Shown piece after piece: positions 39,721-49,387 of a stretch of 64,000 nucleotides of DNA. The DNA is taken from NCBI RefSeq assembly GCF_030547545.1, contig NZ_JAUOQE010000020.1, forward strand, positions 1-64,000. Reading direction: 5' to 3'. The translations under genes and the position numbers were made by a program. Under the pieces are notes generated by a model, which saw only the letters and a program-made list of their open reading frames with translations, was not told the origin of the DNA and did not search any database. How positions within the stretch are numbered: position 1 is the first letter of the stretch; each line of letters begins with the position of its first letter. The DNA comes from Amphritea sp. 1_MG-2023 (lineage in GTDB: Bacteria; Pseudomonadota; Gammaproteobacteria; Pseudomonadales; Balneatricaceae).

Positions 39721-41235
39721 ATGAAACAAGCGCTACAACTAAAAATGGGTCAGCATCTGACCATGACTCCACAATTGCAGCAAGCGATTCGCTTACTGCA
39801 ATTATCGACGCTTGATCTGCAACAGGAGATTCAAGAAGCACTGGAATCCAACCCGATGCTGGAAGTGGCTGAAGAAGAGAGCGCCTCTGAGAACGCTGCC
39901 GATCAAGCCTCCTCTGATGCAGAAATCAGCAATCATGAATCCGTCTCCGCATCGGCTAAAACGTCGGAATCAGAAGACATTCAAGCCACCGATAGCGATT
40001 GGAATGATGACATTCCTAATGAACTATCCACCGATAGTAACTGGGAAGACACTTATCAGACGGTATCCAGCTCATCATCTGCATCATCCCATGACTTCTC
40101 CGACATGGAGATGGAATCGAATGACACCGCCGATGAAACCCTGCAAGATCATCTGAATTGGCAGTTAAATCTCACCCCGATGAGTCCCATTGACGAACTG
40201 ATCGCCACCAATATTATTGACGGCATCAATGTGGACGGCTATCTCAGTGTTGAGCTCGACTCCATCTTAGACTATTTTCAACGTCAGGATGATGAACAGC
40301 TCAAGAACATCGAACTGGATGAGGTTGAGGCCGTTTTACGCCGTATTCAGCAGTTTGACCCACCCGGGGTTGCCGCTCGCGATCTAAGCGAATGCCTAGC
40401 CATTCAATTACAGCAGCTACCCCCTAAAACAGACTATCGTGCCGAAGCGCTCAAGTTGGTGACTCAATATATTCACCTCCTAGGTAACCATGATTATAAG
40501 CAACTCATGCGTAAAGCGCGGATTCGAGAGCCTCAGCTATTAGAAGCCATCAACCTCATCCGCACACTCAACCCGAAACCCGGCTCGATGATCACCAGTA
40601 CTCAATCGGAATATGTCATACCCGATGTATTGGTCTATAAAGAAAAGGATGTCTGGCAGGTCACACTCAATCCGGAAGTAGCCCCCAAGCTACGGATTAA
40701 CGATAGCTACGCCGATCTCATTCGGCGGGCGGATAGCAGCCCCGATAACACCTATCTTAAAAACCACTTGCAGGAAGCCCGGTGGTTTATTAAAAGCTTA
40801 CTGAGTCGTAACGATACACTCATGAAAGTCACACACGAGATCGTTAAACGACAGGAAGCCTTTTTAGAGCACGGTGATGAGGCGATGCGCCCCATGGTGC
40901 TTCACGATATCGCCGAGGCGGTGGAAATGCATGAATCCACCATATCGCGGGTAACGACGCAAAAATACATGCATACCCCTCGGGGTATCTTTGAACTGAA
41001 GTATTTTTTCTCCAGCCATGTGACAACGGTCAATGGCGGAACCTGCTCATCCACGGCTATCCGAGCATTGATTAAGAAGCTAGTTATCGCTGAGAGCCCG
41101 ACCAAACCCTTGAGTGATAACAAGATTGCACAGCTCCTGGAGGAGCAAGGGATCAATGTTGCGCGCAGAACCATTGCAAAATACAGAGAATCCCTTAGCA
41201 TTCCACCTTCTAATGAACGAAAACGTTTGGTTTAA
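39721..41235 (+). CDS. rpoN: RNA polymerase sigma-54 factor RpoN
   Basis: The 504-residue protein has the Gln/Leu-rich region I ([21 protein letters not shown], in parts), an acidic and serine-rich region II (about 50-140), the core-binding domain, the helix-turn-helix ([20 protein letters not shown]) and the C-terminal RpoN box [10 protein letters not shown]. It recognises -24/-12 promoters; one such promoter is seen at 20420-20435 in this window. It sits in the usual lptB-rpoN-hpf-ptsN-rapZ-ptsO order. Confidence 0.98.
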   Translation: MKQALQLKMGQHLTMTPQLQQAIRLLQLSTLDLQQEIQEALESNPMLEVAEEESASENAADQASSDAEISNHESVSASAKTSESEDIQATDSDWNDDIPNELSTDSNWEDTYQTVSSSSSASSHDFSDMEMESNDTADETLQDHLNWQLNLTPMSPIDELIATNIIDGINVDGYLSVELDSILDYFQRQDDEQLKNIELDEVEAVLRRIQQFDPPGVAARDLSECLAIQLQQLPPKTDYRAEALKLVTQYIHLLGNHDYKQLMRKARIREPQLLEAINLIRTLNPKPGSMITSTQSEYVIPDVLVYKEKDVWQVTLNPEVAPKLRINDSYADLIRRADSSPDNTYLKNHLQEARWFIKSLLSRNDTLMKVTHEIVKRQEAFLEHGDEAMRPMVLHDIAEAVEMHESTISRVTTQKYMHTPRGIFELKYFFSSHVTTVNGGTCSSTAIRALIKKLVIAESPTKPLSDNKIAQLLEEQGINVARRTIAKYRESLSIPPSNERKRLV

Positions 41236-41254
41236 TAACTGTTTATCATGGGAA

Positions 41255-41270
41255 CCGGGATTCGACCCGG
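41255..41270 (+). other. Short hairpin in the hpf leader
   Basis: CCGGG-ATTCGA-CCCGG forms a 5-bp GC stem between rpoN and hpf, 22 bp upstream of the hpf ATG and 12 bp before its AGGAG. There is no T-run, so it is not a terminator; it may shape the hpf leader or stabilise a processed end. Confidence 0.4.
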
Positions 41271-41292
41271 ACAACAACACTAGGAGATTACC

Positions 41293-41583
41293 ATGCAGAT
41301 CAATATTACTGGTCACCACGTTGAATTGACTGATTCCCTGAACGAATATGTTCAGAACAAATTTGAAAAGCTGGAGCGCCATTTCGACAACATTACCAAT
41401 GCACAGGTAACCTTAAGCGTTGAAAAAAACCGTCAAAAAGCCGAAGGCGAAATTCATGTCGCCGGTGGAAAGTTATTCGCTTCTGACGAACAAGATGTTA
41501 TGTATGCCGCGATTGATGGGCTGATCGACAAGCTGGATCGTCAGGTTATTAAACATAAAGAAAAGATGAAAACTCACAAGTAA
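41293..41583 (+). CDS. hpf: Ribosome hibernation promoting factor
   Basis: The 96-residue protein begins MQINITGHHVELTDSLNEYV and has the sigma-54 modulation protein fold of short HPF/YfiA (VTLSVEKNRQKAEGEIHVAG, in parts). It binds the 30S subunit in stationary phase to help form inactive 100S ribosomes. AGGAG precedes the ATG. Being only 96 residues it is the short form. Confidence 0.96.
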   Translation: MQINITGHHVELTDSLNEYVQNKFEKLERHFDNITNAQVTLSVEKNRQKAEGEIHVAGGKLFASDEQDVMYAAIDGLIDKLDRQVIKHKEKMKTHK

Positions 41584-41593
41584 ATAATTGACG

Positions 41594-42052
41594 ATGCTAA
41601 TTTCAGAACTATTAGCGCCCTCGGGAGTACTCTGTGCTCTGGAGGGTGGTAGTAAAAAACGTATCCTAGAAATTGCCAGCCAGCAGATTTCCGAACACTA
41701 CCCAGAGCTCGAACCCGAACTCATCTTCGCCGGTCTATTGGGTCGTGAAAGGCTCGGTAGTACGGGCATCGGTGAAGGCGTGGCAATTCCTCATTGTCGT
41801 TTGGATGAGTGCAACAAGGCCACCGCCTTACTCATTCAATTACAAGAACCGATCGACTTTGACGCTATCGATGCACAACCCGTCGATCTCCTGTTTGTGC
41901 TCGTGGTGCCTTCTGAGGCCTGTGATCAACACCTACAAACGCTGAGCAACCTGGCGGAACTGTTTAGTCAGGCATCCTTCCGTGATCAACTGCGCAATGC
42001 TGAATCAGTAGAAGCTCTGTTTGCTGCAGCTACCGGCCCACGGCAGGTTTAA
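41594..42052 (+). CDS. ptsN: Nitrogen PTS EIIA component PtsN
   Basis: The protein (152 residues from the ATG) is a type 2 EIIA domain with the phosphorylated His67 in GVAIPHCRL and GRERLGSTGIGEG ahead of it. It receives phosphate from PtsO and acts as a regulator of potassium and nitrogen/carbon balance. A TTG 6 bp upstream is another possible start; neither has a clear ribosome site, and translation may be coupled to hpf, whose stop is 10 bp upstream. Confidence 0.95.
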   Translation: MLISELLAPSGVLCALEGGSKKRILEIASQQISEHYPELEPELIFAGLLGRERLGSTGIGEGVAIPHCRLDECNKATALLIQLQEPIDFDAIDAQPVDLLFVLVVPSEACDQHLQTLSNLAELFSQASFRDQLRNAESVEALFAAATGPRQV

Positions 42053-42056
42053 TCTG

Positions 42057-42914
42057 ATGAAGCTGGTTATCATCAGTGGTCGTTCAGGGTCTGGTAAATC
42101 AACCGCCCTGCAAGCACTGGAAGATGTTAACTTCTACTGCATCGATAACCTGCCAGCGCCGCTGCTACCTGACTTAGTCAAGCAAATTCTATCCGATCCC
42201 GATCATCCCAATCAGCTTGCTGTCAGTATCGATGCACGTAATCAGCACAGCAACCTGAAACAGTTTCCCGATATCTTTGCCCGTCTGCGCCAAATCGAGC
42301 AAATAGACTGTGAAATTCTCTATCTCGATAGTTCAGAAACCACCCTACTCAAACGTTATAGCGCCACCCGCCGAAAGCACCCACTTTCGAATGATACGCA
42401 GGGTTTGCAACAGGCCATTAACTATGAAAAGCAGCTACTTGAGCCGGTCTCAGATCTAGCTAATATCCGTATCGATACGACTCGACTATCGCTCTATCAA
42501 CTCAGAGATAGCATCAAACTCAGAATTGCTCAACGACAAGAGCAACAACTATCGCTGCAGTTTGAATCTTTCGGCTATAAACACGGTATTCCTCTCGATG
42601 TGGATTTTACCTTTGATGTTCGTTGCCTTCCCAACCCTTATTGGCTACCTCAACTGCGTGGCTTAAGCGGTCAAAATCAGCCGGTCATTGAGTTTCTTGA
42701 ACAGCAAACAGAAGTACAAGAAATGCTGGCGGATATCACGCAATTTTTAGAGAAGTGGCTACCATCATTTGAAAAAAATAATCGTAGTTACATCAGTATA
42801 GGCATAGGCTGCACCGGCGGTCAGCATCGCTCGGTGTTTATCAGTGAACGTCTCGCTGTTCATTTCAGAACAACTATGGATAATGTCCAGATACGCCATC
42901 GCGAACTAAACTGA
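42057..42914 (+). CDS. rapZ: RNase adapter protein RapZ
   Basis: The 285-residue protein has Walker A SGRSGSGKST at residues 6-15, a DSS-type Walker B region (LDSSETTLLKRY) and the conserved C-terminal domain with FDVRCLPNPYW and GCTGGQHRSVFISERLA. In E. coli RapZ guides RNase E to the GlmZ RNA to control amino-sugar synthesis. The ATG 4 bp after the ptsN stop gives the canonical MKLVIISG start; an upstream in-frame start inside ptsN is rejected. Confidence 0.96.
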   Translation: MKLVIISGRSGSGKSTALQALEDVNFYCIDNLPAPLLPDLVKQILSDPDHPNQLAVSIDARNQHSNLKQFPDIFARLRQIEQIDCEILYLDSSETTLLKRYSATRRKHPLSNDTQGLQQAINYEKQLLEPVSDLANIRIDTTRLSLYQLRDSIKLRIAQRQEQQLSLQFESFGYKHGIPLDVDFTFDVRCLPNPYWLPQLRGLSGQNQPVIEFLEQQTEVQEMLADITQFLEKWLPSFEKNNRSYISIGIGCTGGQHRSVFISERLAVHFRTTMDNVQIRHRELN

Positions 42915-42930
42915 TTACGGGTATACATCA

Positions 42931-43200
42931 ATGTTGGAAAAAAAGATCACCATTATCAACAAGCTGGGGTTACATGCCCGCGCGGCCGCTAAACTGATCA
43001 ATGTGACCAGCTCATTTTCTTCCGCTATACAACTGACGAAAGATGGCCGTCAAGTGGATGGCAAGAGCATTATGTCGATAATGATGTTAGCCGCCAGCAA
43101 GGGTACAGAGCTGACTATTTCAGCCTCGGGTGATGATGAACAACAAGCGATGGATGCCATTGAGCAGCTAATCAACAATCGCTTTGACGAACAAGAATAG
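42931..43200 (+). CDS. ptsO: Nitrogen PTS phosphocarrier NPr
   Basis: The 89-residue HPr-like protein has the phosphorylated His15 in GLHARAAAKL and Ser46 in GKSIMSIMMLAAS. It transfers phosphate from PtsP to PtsN. It closes the operon with rapZ 16 bp upstream. A good -10 TATAAT (43234-43239) follows it and probably serves mgtE. Confidence 0.95.
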   Translation: MLEKKITIINKLGLHARAAAKLINVTSSFSSAIQLTKDGRQVDGKSIMSIMMLAASKGTELTISASGDDEQQAMDAIEQLINNRFDEQE

Positions 43201-43328
43201 TCTATTCACCCTATTCGTTTAAAAACAATACGCTATAATGCCCTCAACATATTGATGCTAATCACTATCGAGCATCACTAACAGTCTGCAAAGCATTCTG
43301 TATCTCTCTTTCTGACCGGGGCCCGGCC

Positions 43329-44678
43329 ATGAACGCCAATATAAACGAAAGCGAACTGGATAAGTTAAACACCGCCCTTGAAGAAGGTGCTTTCAGGCAG
43401 ATACGTTATACCCTAAACAAAACGCTACGCCCCTCAGAAGTCGCTCACCTAATCGAAAAGTCACCGCCCAAAGAGCGGCGACTATTATGGAGCATGATCC
43501 ATAAAGATATTGAGGCCGATGTTCTCCAAGAACTAGGTGACGACGTTAAATCAGAGATTTTAAGTAAAATGAACACTTCTGAGGTGTTAGCGATCTCAGA
43601 ATCTCTTGAGCCAGACGATCTCGCCGATATGATGCAGCAGTTGCCGGAAACGGTGATGCACGAACTGCTACGCTCCATGGATCATCAAGACCGTGAACGC
43701 CTCGAAAAAGTACTGTCCTATCCGGAAGATACTGCCGGCGGTCTGATGAATACCGATACCATCACTATTCGACCCGATATCACTATCGAAGCGGCGCTAC
43801 GCTATCTGCGCCGCCACGCCGAATTGCCTGATATGACGGATAGTCTGTTTGTTGTCAGTCGTAAAGACACCTATATCGGTAGCCTCCCACTAACCCGAAT
43901 GCTGGTGAGCGATCCGGCGAGCACCGTGCGGGAGATGATGGTCACCGATAAGCCGCCAATTTCTGCAAACATGGAAGATACACTGGTTGCAAAACTGTTT
44001 GAGCAGGAAGATTTGGTTTCCGCACCGGTAGTTGACGAACACGGTCAGTTGCTGGGACGTATCACGATCGATGATGTCGTTGATGTTATTCGTGAAGATG
44101 CCGATCACTCGTTGATGAGTATGGCCGGTCTGGACGAAGATGAAGACACCTTCGCCCCCATTATGAAAACCACACGTCGCCGAGCGGTATGGCTAGGTAT
44201 CAATCTGATTACCGCGTTTCTCGCCTCGGCGGTTATTGGCCTGTTTGAAGAAACAATTGGCAAAGTCGTCGCCTTAGCGGTGTTGATGCCCATTGTCGCC
44301 AGCATGGGCGGAATAGCCGGTAGCCAAGTATTAACATTGATGATTCGCGGTCAAGCACTCGGCCATGTCGAACGCTCTAACGCGGGCTGGCTGCTTAACC
44401 GTGAAATGATTGTCGGCTTACTCAACGGCCTGCTGTGGGCTGTTGTCGTGGCGATCATTGCTATCCTCTGGTTCGATGACCTAACCATCGGTATCATTAT
44501 CGCTTGTGCTATTATGATAAACCTATTCGCAGCCGCACTGGCGGGCACCCTGTTGCCGATCCTCCTAAAGGCCTGGGGTATTGATCCGGCACTGGCTGGC
44601 AGTGTGTTATTAACCACGATTACCGATGTAGTCGGATTTTTTGCCTTCCTCGGTCTAGCCGCTTTCTTTTACAGCTAG
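43329..44678 (+). CDS. mgtE: Magnesium transporter MgtE
   Basis: The 449-residue protein has the MgtE layout: N-terminal superhelical domain (about 15-125), two CBS domains (about 135-255) that sense Mg2+, and five C-terminal membrane helices with the pore signatures PIVASMGGIAGSQ near residue 320 and DPALAGSVLLTTITDVVGFF near 418. It is a Mg2+ channel of the inner membrane. The probable promoter is TATAAT at 43234-43239; no recognisable Mg2+ leader is seen. Confidence 0.97.
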   Translation: MNANINESELDKLNTALEEGAFRQIRYTLNKTLRPSEVAHLIEKSPPKERRLLWSMIHKDIEADVLQELGDDVKSEILSKMNTSEVLAISESLEPDDLADMMQQLPETVMHELLRSMDHQDRERLEKVLSYPEDTAGGLMNTDTITIRPDITIEAALRYLRRHAELPDMTDSLFVVSRKDTYIGSLPLTRMLVSDPASTVREMMVTDKPPISANMEDTLVAKLFEQEDLVSAPVVDEHGQLLGRITIDDVVDVIREDADHSLMSMAGLDEDEDTFAPIMKTTRRRAVWLGINLITAFLASAVIGLFEETIGKVVALAVLMPIVASMGGIAGSQVLTLMIRGQALGHVERSNAGWLLNREMIVGLLNGLLWAVVVAIIAILWFDDLTIGIIIACAIMINLFAAALAGTLLPILLKAWGIDPALAGSVLLTTITDVVGFFAFLGLAAFFYS

Positions 44679-44701
44679 AACGACCTAAACAAGAGAGTTT
44701 T

Positions 44702-45232
44702 ATGAGTCAACATGACGATTTTCTCCCCGATGACGAACACGAGTTTGATGAAGAGTGGGTATCAAAATCCCAGCGTAAGCGGGAGATGGAACAGCTACAG
44801 GAACTGGGCACTAAACTGCCCGAATTGAACAAAGAACAGTTAGCCAAAGTGCCGATGAGCGACACGTTACGCAGCGCCATTGAAGAAGCTCAGCGCCTTC
44901 AGCCGCGTTCAGAAGCGACTCGCCGTCAACTGCAATATATTGGTCGACTGATGCGTGGCGAAGATGCCGACGAGATACAAGCAGCGGTTGATCAGTTCGA
45001 GGCGGGCAAGCAAGCTCACTTACAGGTATTTCATAAACTGGAACGCTGGAGAGACCGACTCATTCTCGGTGACAATACCGATCTGCAAGCCTACTTAAGC
45101 GAAGATACGGGAGCCGATATTCAGCATCTACGTCAGTTATTACGTAATGCCAAAAAAGAAGCCAGTTTAGGTAAGCCACCGGTTGCCGCCAAAAAGCTGT
45201 TTAAATACTTACGTGAACGAGCCGAAGTGTAA
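44702..45232 (+). CDS. darP: Ribosome biogenesis factor DarP (YjgA, DUF615)
   Basis: The 176-residue acidic/basic protein has the DUF615 pattern EEWVSKSQRKREMEQLQELG near residue 18, and RQLQYIGRLMR near 79. YjgA/DarP associates with the late 50S subunit. It begins 24 bp after mgtE and may share its transcript; a terminator follows. Confidence 0.94.
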   Translation: MSQHDDFLPDDEHEFDEEWVSKSQRKREMEQLQELGTKLPELNKEQLAKVPMSDTLRSAIEEAQRLQPRSEATRRQLQYIGRLMRGEDADEIQAAVDQFEAGKQAHLQVFHKLERWRDRLILGDNTDLQAYLSEDTGADIQHLRQLLRNAKKEASLGKPPVAAKKLFKYLRERAEV

Positions 45233-45289
45233 ACGAGTCACCTCAAGCGTCTTCGATTCGCCAACCACGCTTAACACCGATAGACAAGA

Positions 45290-45329
45290 CAGCAGAGCCA
45301 GATTACTTAAGCTCTGCTGCTTTCTTTTC
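45290..45329 (+). terminator. Terminator of darP, overlapping the 3' end of yhdP
   Basis: CAGCAGAGC (45290-45298) pairs with GCTCTGCTG (45311-45319), followed by CTTTCTTTTCT. The right arm and T-rich tail are inside the last codons of the convergent yhdP gene. Confidence 0.7.
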
Positions 45330-48300
45330 TGCTTCGGGTCGGCGTAACAACTCTACATCTGGATCGCTCCAGTCGCCTTTCATGGTATAGGTCACGGTAG
45401 CAATTTCCTTTTTCACCTCATCACCAATCAACTTATCCAACAGAAAAGCCACTCCCGCGATCTGTGGTGCGCCCAGCAAGACGGCGGCCAATGGAATATT
45501 ATCTGTCACCGGTAATGTCACGGCCACTTGCTGATTGACAGTTTCATTAACGAAATCAATATCACCGCTAGCCGCCATATCGACGGCGGGCCCACGCATC
45601 AAAAAAGGCGTCTGCGTGGTAGCCACACCTTTGACTATTCGATAATTGCCCTGCATCCGATCAAAACTAACCCCCTTTGCATACAGATCGGAAAAATCCA
45701 GTTTAAGCCGTCGCCCTAGTGTATTCATATTAAGAATCCCGAACACGCGTAACAACCCCGTGCCACTGCCGGCTTCGATCAACCGTCCATCACGAGCATC
45801 AAAACTGAACTGACCACTGGCCTCAGCTAACGCATATTCCCACGGAGCCCCTAACCATTGAAACTCAAGCTTCGCCGTGACCTTTTCCGTTTGCAGTACT
45901 TTTTCATAGCCCACGCTCTCGAGTGTTCGGCTTAAATCTTTTGCCTCAACGCTCAGGGTTAACTCGCTCTGACTGAGATCCCCTGGACGCCAGATAATCT
46001 CTCCGGCCACCTTAAATTCCGGCAGTCGAGCCACAATATCCTCAACATACATGCTTTGTTGACGATTTCGCACCTTAAAATCCCACTGTCCCCAATGCTT
46101 CTGCTTGACGATCAGATCAGCAATCTCAATATCGAGGTCTGGCACATCGCCCGGCTGCAGATGCCCTACTATCTCTTCTATGTTCGCCGGCTGCTCGCTG
46201 CTGACCGGCGATGACAACTCATCCTCGGGCAGCAAGGCATCTAGATTTAGCGTTTGAAAACGTAACTGAGGCACCTTCGCATCACTATCGGGCAGATTCA
46301 CCTGCAGGTTAAGGTCGGCACCCGACACACCGATATTCCAACCATCGCTACCCCGCTCTAGTAATAGTCGAGCATTATTCATCTGTAGATCATCATAACC
46401 GAGTGAAGCCACGTTAATATCTGCTTGGACTGGCACCGTTGACTGACTCATACTAACGTCAGTCGCGGCTGACGTCGATGCAGCAGACAAAATACTCGCT
46501 CGCGTTAACATGTCTATCAGTGACTCATAATTCAACTGCGGTAACTGACCACTCACACTCAAGCCGGGATAAGCGCTCGGTCGAGCATCCGCCGCCCCTA
46601 ACATCAAATGCCCCCGGCTGAGCCGATCACCATCCAGCTGCAACCACGCACTCAATTGATCACCGACTCGAATATTTAATGTTTGTGGCGAGTTAAAGTC
46701 GGTATGCAGCAATAAAGGCATCTCCTGCCCGATAGACTTACTATAAGGAGGAATCAGTGCCAAGGCGGTCTGTTGCAGATCTGATTTTACCGTCAATCCA
46801 GAACAATCCGCCCTTAAGCAGATATCCAGATCGGCTTCATAGGCCTGCACCCCCTCCGCCAGGGCTAACAGCTGAATACCGCTCCAGTTTTGCAGTTCAG
46901 ACAGGCGAATAGATGATCTGAGTCGCGCGGTAATTTTTTCAGATTTCCCCTGTCCACTGGAGATAATATCGGCTTTTAATGGCTGCCCAAACAACACGCC
47001 GTTAAGTGATTCAGCATTCAGGCCTTTATCCGTTTGATAACTCACCTGGCCCGCTAACTGACTGATTTTAAGCTGTCGTGATTGTGATGCTAGCTCCAGA
47101 TTTTTAAACACACTGCTGACATCAACATCTGCATCGGCACCATTCAACGGGATTATTAATTTTAAACGGGTCTGTGCCGCCCCACTAAGACGCCAGTTTT
47201 CGAGTTCCGTATTAGCGCCATCTAAAATGGGACTTTGCAACAACGTCGAAACTATATCGTCGCTATCGCCATTAATGCTGGCAATAATATGCAGATCTTG
47301 AGAATGGGGCGGCAGATAAACCCAACCATGCTCGATATGACTGTCATACATCTGGCCACGACTGACATCAATCTCTAAGCCTTGATCACGCAAAAGCAAC
47401 GATGCATCTGCGGCTTTTACCGCCGGCCAGCCTGACTGATATGCCACCTCTGCATCGGAAATGTCCATAAACATCTGGACGGTGGGCGCCTGTCGAGACG
47501 GAATACTGCGTGTGCCGGTATGCAGCAGAAAGCCGCCTTGATTGAGCACGCCCTGCTTAATTGATTGAGCCACCCAAGCCTTAATACCCGGATCGATTGC
47601 ATGATCGGGTATTAACTCAGGCGCCAAACGGCCATCCGCGTCTTTCACACCAATCAATAGTGTCAGTTCACTCTGAATCTCTCTCTCCAACGGTAGATAC
47701 AGACTCCAACGCCCACTCGCATTAATACCCGCTTTGTGTAGTTCAACATATTCACTGTGAAGGTGGAGCACATTCTGCGCCAAACTAAAATGCGTAACGC
47801 CTTGGGCTTCACTAAACAGCCAACCTTGATCGAATACCTCTGGGAAATGCAGCCCCAGCGCATCACTGGTCAGATCGATTCGCCCCTGCAACCCATCATC
47901 GTCATGCTGAAGCTGAAGTAATCCGGTGACACCAGACATCGCGGGCGCGCCATAAGCCGCCTCAAAGGCGATGCCTTCTAAATCGCCCTGTAACGATAAC
48001 TGCGTCCAATCTTGAGCCTGATCGAGGGATACAGAATTAACGCCATGCGCTACCATCGTTGTCTTGGCGGTTGCTGAAACCGCAACAGCATGACTCGCAG
48101 CCGAGCTGACCATGTGCCGATTAACGCGAGCGTTTGTCGTCACACTAGCATCCGCTACAGCGGTATTTGCCGCCGCTACTGTAGGCTCAGCTAACGGCCA
48201 CTGTAACAACAGATGACGGATCATCCCGGTCGGTTTAATCGTTGTCAGCACCCGCTTAAGATCGTCCGGTACAAAGGCTTGTTGCTCAAGAAAACTGGCG

Positions 48301-49385
48301 ATTTCAGTGACATTAAACTCAGTCAACGCCACCGATTCGATTCTCTGTCGTTGTCGGTTAATCACTAGCTGCGGAAAACTTAGGGGCTGTTGATTGATCT
48401 GAGCAGAAAAATCACTTACCTGCAGTTGAAACTGACCCGGTTGAGGCTGAAGTAGAGCAAAGCCGGAGTCTAACTGTTGTATTGAAAGCTCAGTTAATCC
48501 GGCCTGCTGAGTCGCTAACTGTAATCGACCGCCATCAACCTCACCAAACAACCGCGTTAACCGTCCCTCTGACCAGTTACCCCAAATTTCACTATTCAGT
48601 TCCAGTTGTTCTAGGGCCGTCGGAATAGGAAGCAACTCCCGCGCTGCATCCATGAGCGGAGTATCAATTCCTGCTAACTTAAGATAAAAATCGAAGTTTT
48701 TGGTATCTGAAGCAAAAGCATAACTATCAGATTCGATTCTCAGCGTTGCTGTCGCTTCACGCTGTTCATGCGTGACACGTAATTCGCCAGCAAAATGATG
48801 CTGATGTGGACTATTCTCGAGATTTAAGTGATCACTCTGCAACAGCACCTGCTTACCAGAGGGCAGTGTCAGATCAATTTGCGTATCATAGAAAAAGATA
48901 TGTGGCTGCAACCATAACGCCGCCAAGGGATCCGATGTAGAGGAAAGATCCTCCGTTTTGGTCGACTCATCCACCTGAGCGGTATGAGGCCAGTTCACCA
49001 GCTTAACCTGTGTGTGCAGTGACCATAACTCAACCTTACTCAGCACCGGTTGCCATTGCAGCAAACTACTGACGGGGTTAAATCCCAAGATGAGCTGACG
49101 CAGTTCTATCCGGCCAATATTACGCGACCGATGATTCGCAATCACCACATCCTGCAGCAGCAAGCGAGGAAACTGACTCTCCCAACTCGCGCTAATTTCA
49201 CCAATACTCACCTCTGTGCGTAATCGTTCGCTCAGATAGTCTTCTATTTCAGCTCGGTAATCCCAGACCCCAGGCAGTAATAATCGAACCACGACGGTGA
49301 GTAAAGCGATGGCGAGTATTGAAATAACCAACACCCACCCCAGCCACCGATTCAGTGCCTTCAAAAGTCCAACAAGAGATATCAC
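45303..49385 (-). CDS. yhdP: YhdP family AsmA-like envelope protein
   Basis: The 1360-residue protein has one N-terminal membrane helix (residues about 15-35) and a very long periplasmic beta-rich body with the AsmA-like C-terminus (RLIEAGSGTGLLRVFGILNMNTLGRRL in parts, near residue 1210, then DFSDLYAKGVSFD). YhdP forms a bridge that moves phospholipids toward the outer membrane, overlapping in role with TamB and YdbH. It ends in an acidic/basic tail AEKKAAELK. It is 3 bp downstream of rng. Length is usual for the family. A variable Ala/Thr/Val-rich insertion lies near residues 405-450. Confidence 0.94.
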   Translation of the reverse strand: MISLVGLLKALNRWLGWVLVISILAIALLTVVVRLLLPGVWDYRAEIEDYLSERLRTEVSIGEISASWESQFPRLLLQDVVIANHRSRNIGRIELRQLILGFNPVSSLLQWQPVLSKVELWSLHTQVKLVNWPHTAQVDESTKTEDLSSTSDPLAALWLQPHIFFYDTQIDLTLPSGKQVLLQSDHLNLENSPHQHHFAGELRVTHEQREATATLRIESDSYAFASDTKNFDFYLKLAGIDTPLMDAARELLPIPTALEQLELNSEIWGNWSEGRLTRLFGEVDGGRLQLATQQAGLTELSIQQLDSGFALLQPQPGQFQLQVSDFSAQINQQPLSFPQLVINRQRQRIESVALTEFNVTEIASFLEQQAFVPDDLKRVLTTIKPTGMIRHLLLQWPLAEPTVAAANTAVADASVTTNARVNRHMVSSAASHAVAVSATAKTTMVAHGVNSVSLDQAQDWTQLSLQGDLEGIAFEAAYGAPAMSGVTGLLQLQHDDDGLQGRIDLTSDALGLHFPEVFDQGWLFSEAQGVTHFSLAQNVLHLHSEYVELHKAGINASGRWSLYLPLEREIQSELTLLIGVKDADGRLAPELIPDHAIDPGIKAWVAQSIKQGVLNQGGFLLHTGTRSIPSRQAPTVQMFMDISDAEVAYQSGWPAVKAADASLLLRDQGLEIDVSRGQMYDSHIEHGWVYLPPHSQDLHIIASINGDSDDIVSTLLQSPILDGANTELENWRLSGAAQTRLKLIIPLNGADADVDVSSVFKNLELASQSRQLKISQLAGQVSYQTDKGLNAESLNGVLFGQPLKADIISSGQGKSEKITARLRSSIRLSELQNWSGIQLLALAEGVQAYEADLDICLRADCSGLTVKSDLQQTALALIPPYSKSIGQEMPLLLHTDFNSPQTLNIRVGDQLSAWLQLDGDRLSRGHLMLGAADARPSAYPGLSVSGQLPQLNYESLIDMLTRASILSAASTSAATDVSMSQSTVPVQADINVASLGYDDLQMNNARLLLERGSDGWNIGVSGADLNLQVNLPDSDAKVPQLRFQTLNLDALLPEDELSSPVSSEQPANIEEIVGHLQPGDVPDLDIEIADLIVKQKHWGQWDFKVRNRQQSMYVEDIVARLPEFKVAGEIIWRPGDLSQSELTLSVEAKDLSRTLESVGYEKVLQTEKVTAKLEFQWLGAPWEYALAEASGQFSFDARDGRLIEAGSGTGLLRVFGILNMNTLGRRLKLDFSDLYAKGVSFDRMQGNYRIVKGVATTQTPFLMRGPAVDMAASGDIDFVNETVNQQVAVTLPVTDNIPLAAVLLGAPQIAGVAFLLDKLIGDEVKKEIATVTYTMKGDWSDPDVELLRRPEAEKKAAELK

Positions 49386-49387
49386 CG

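Noticed and set aside
41255-41270. GGGATTCGACCC resembling a tRNA T-arm
   Set aside because: No acceptor, D or anticodon arm can be drawn around it; it lies in the 57-bp rpoN-hpf gap.
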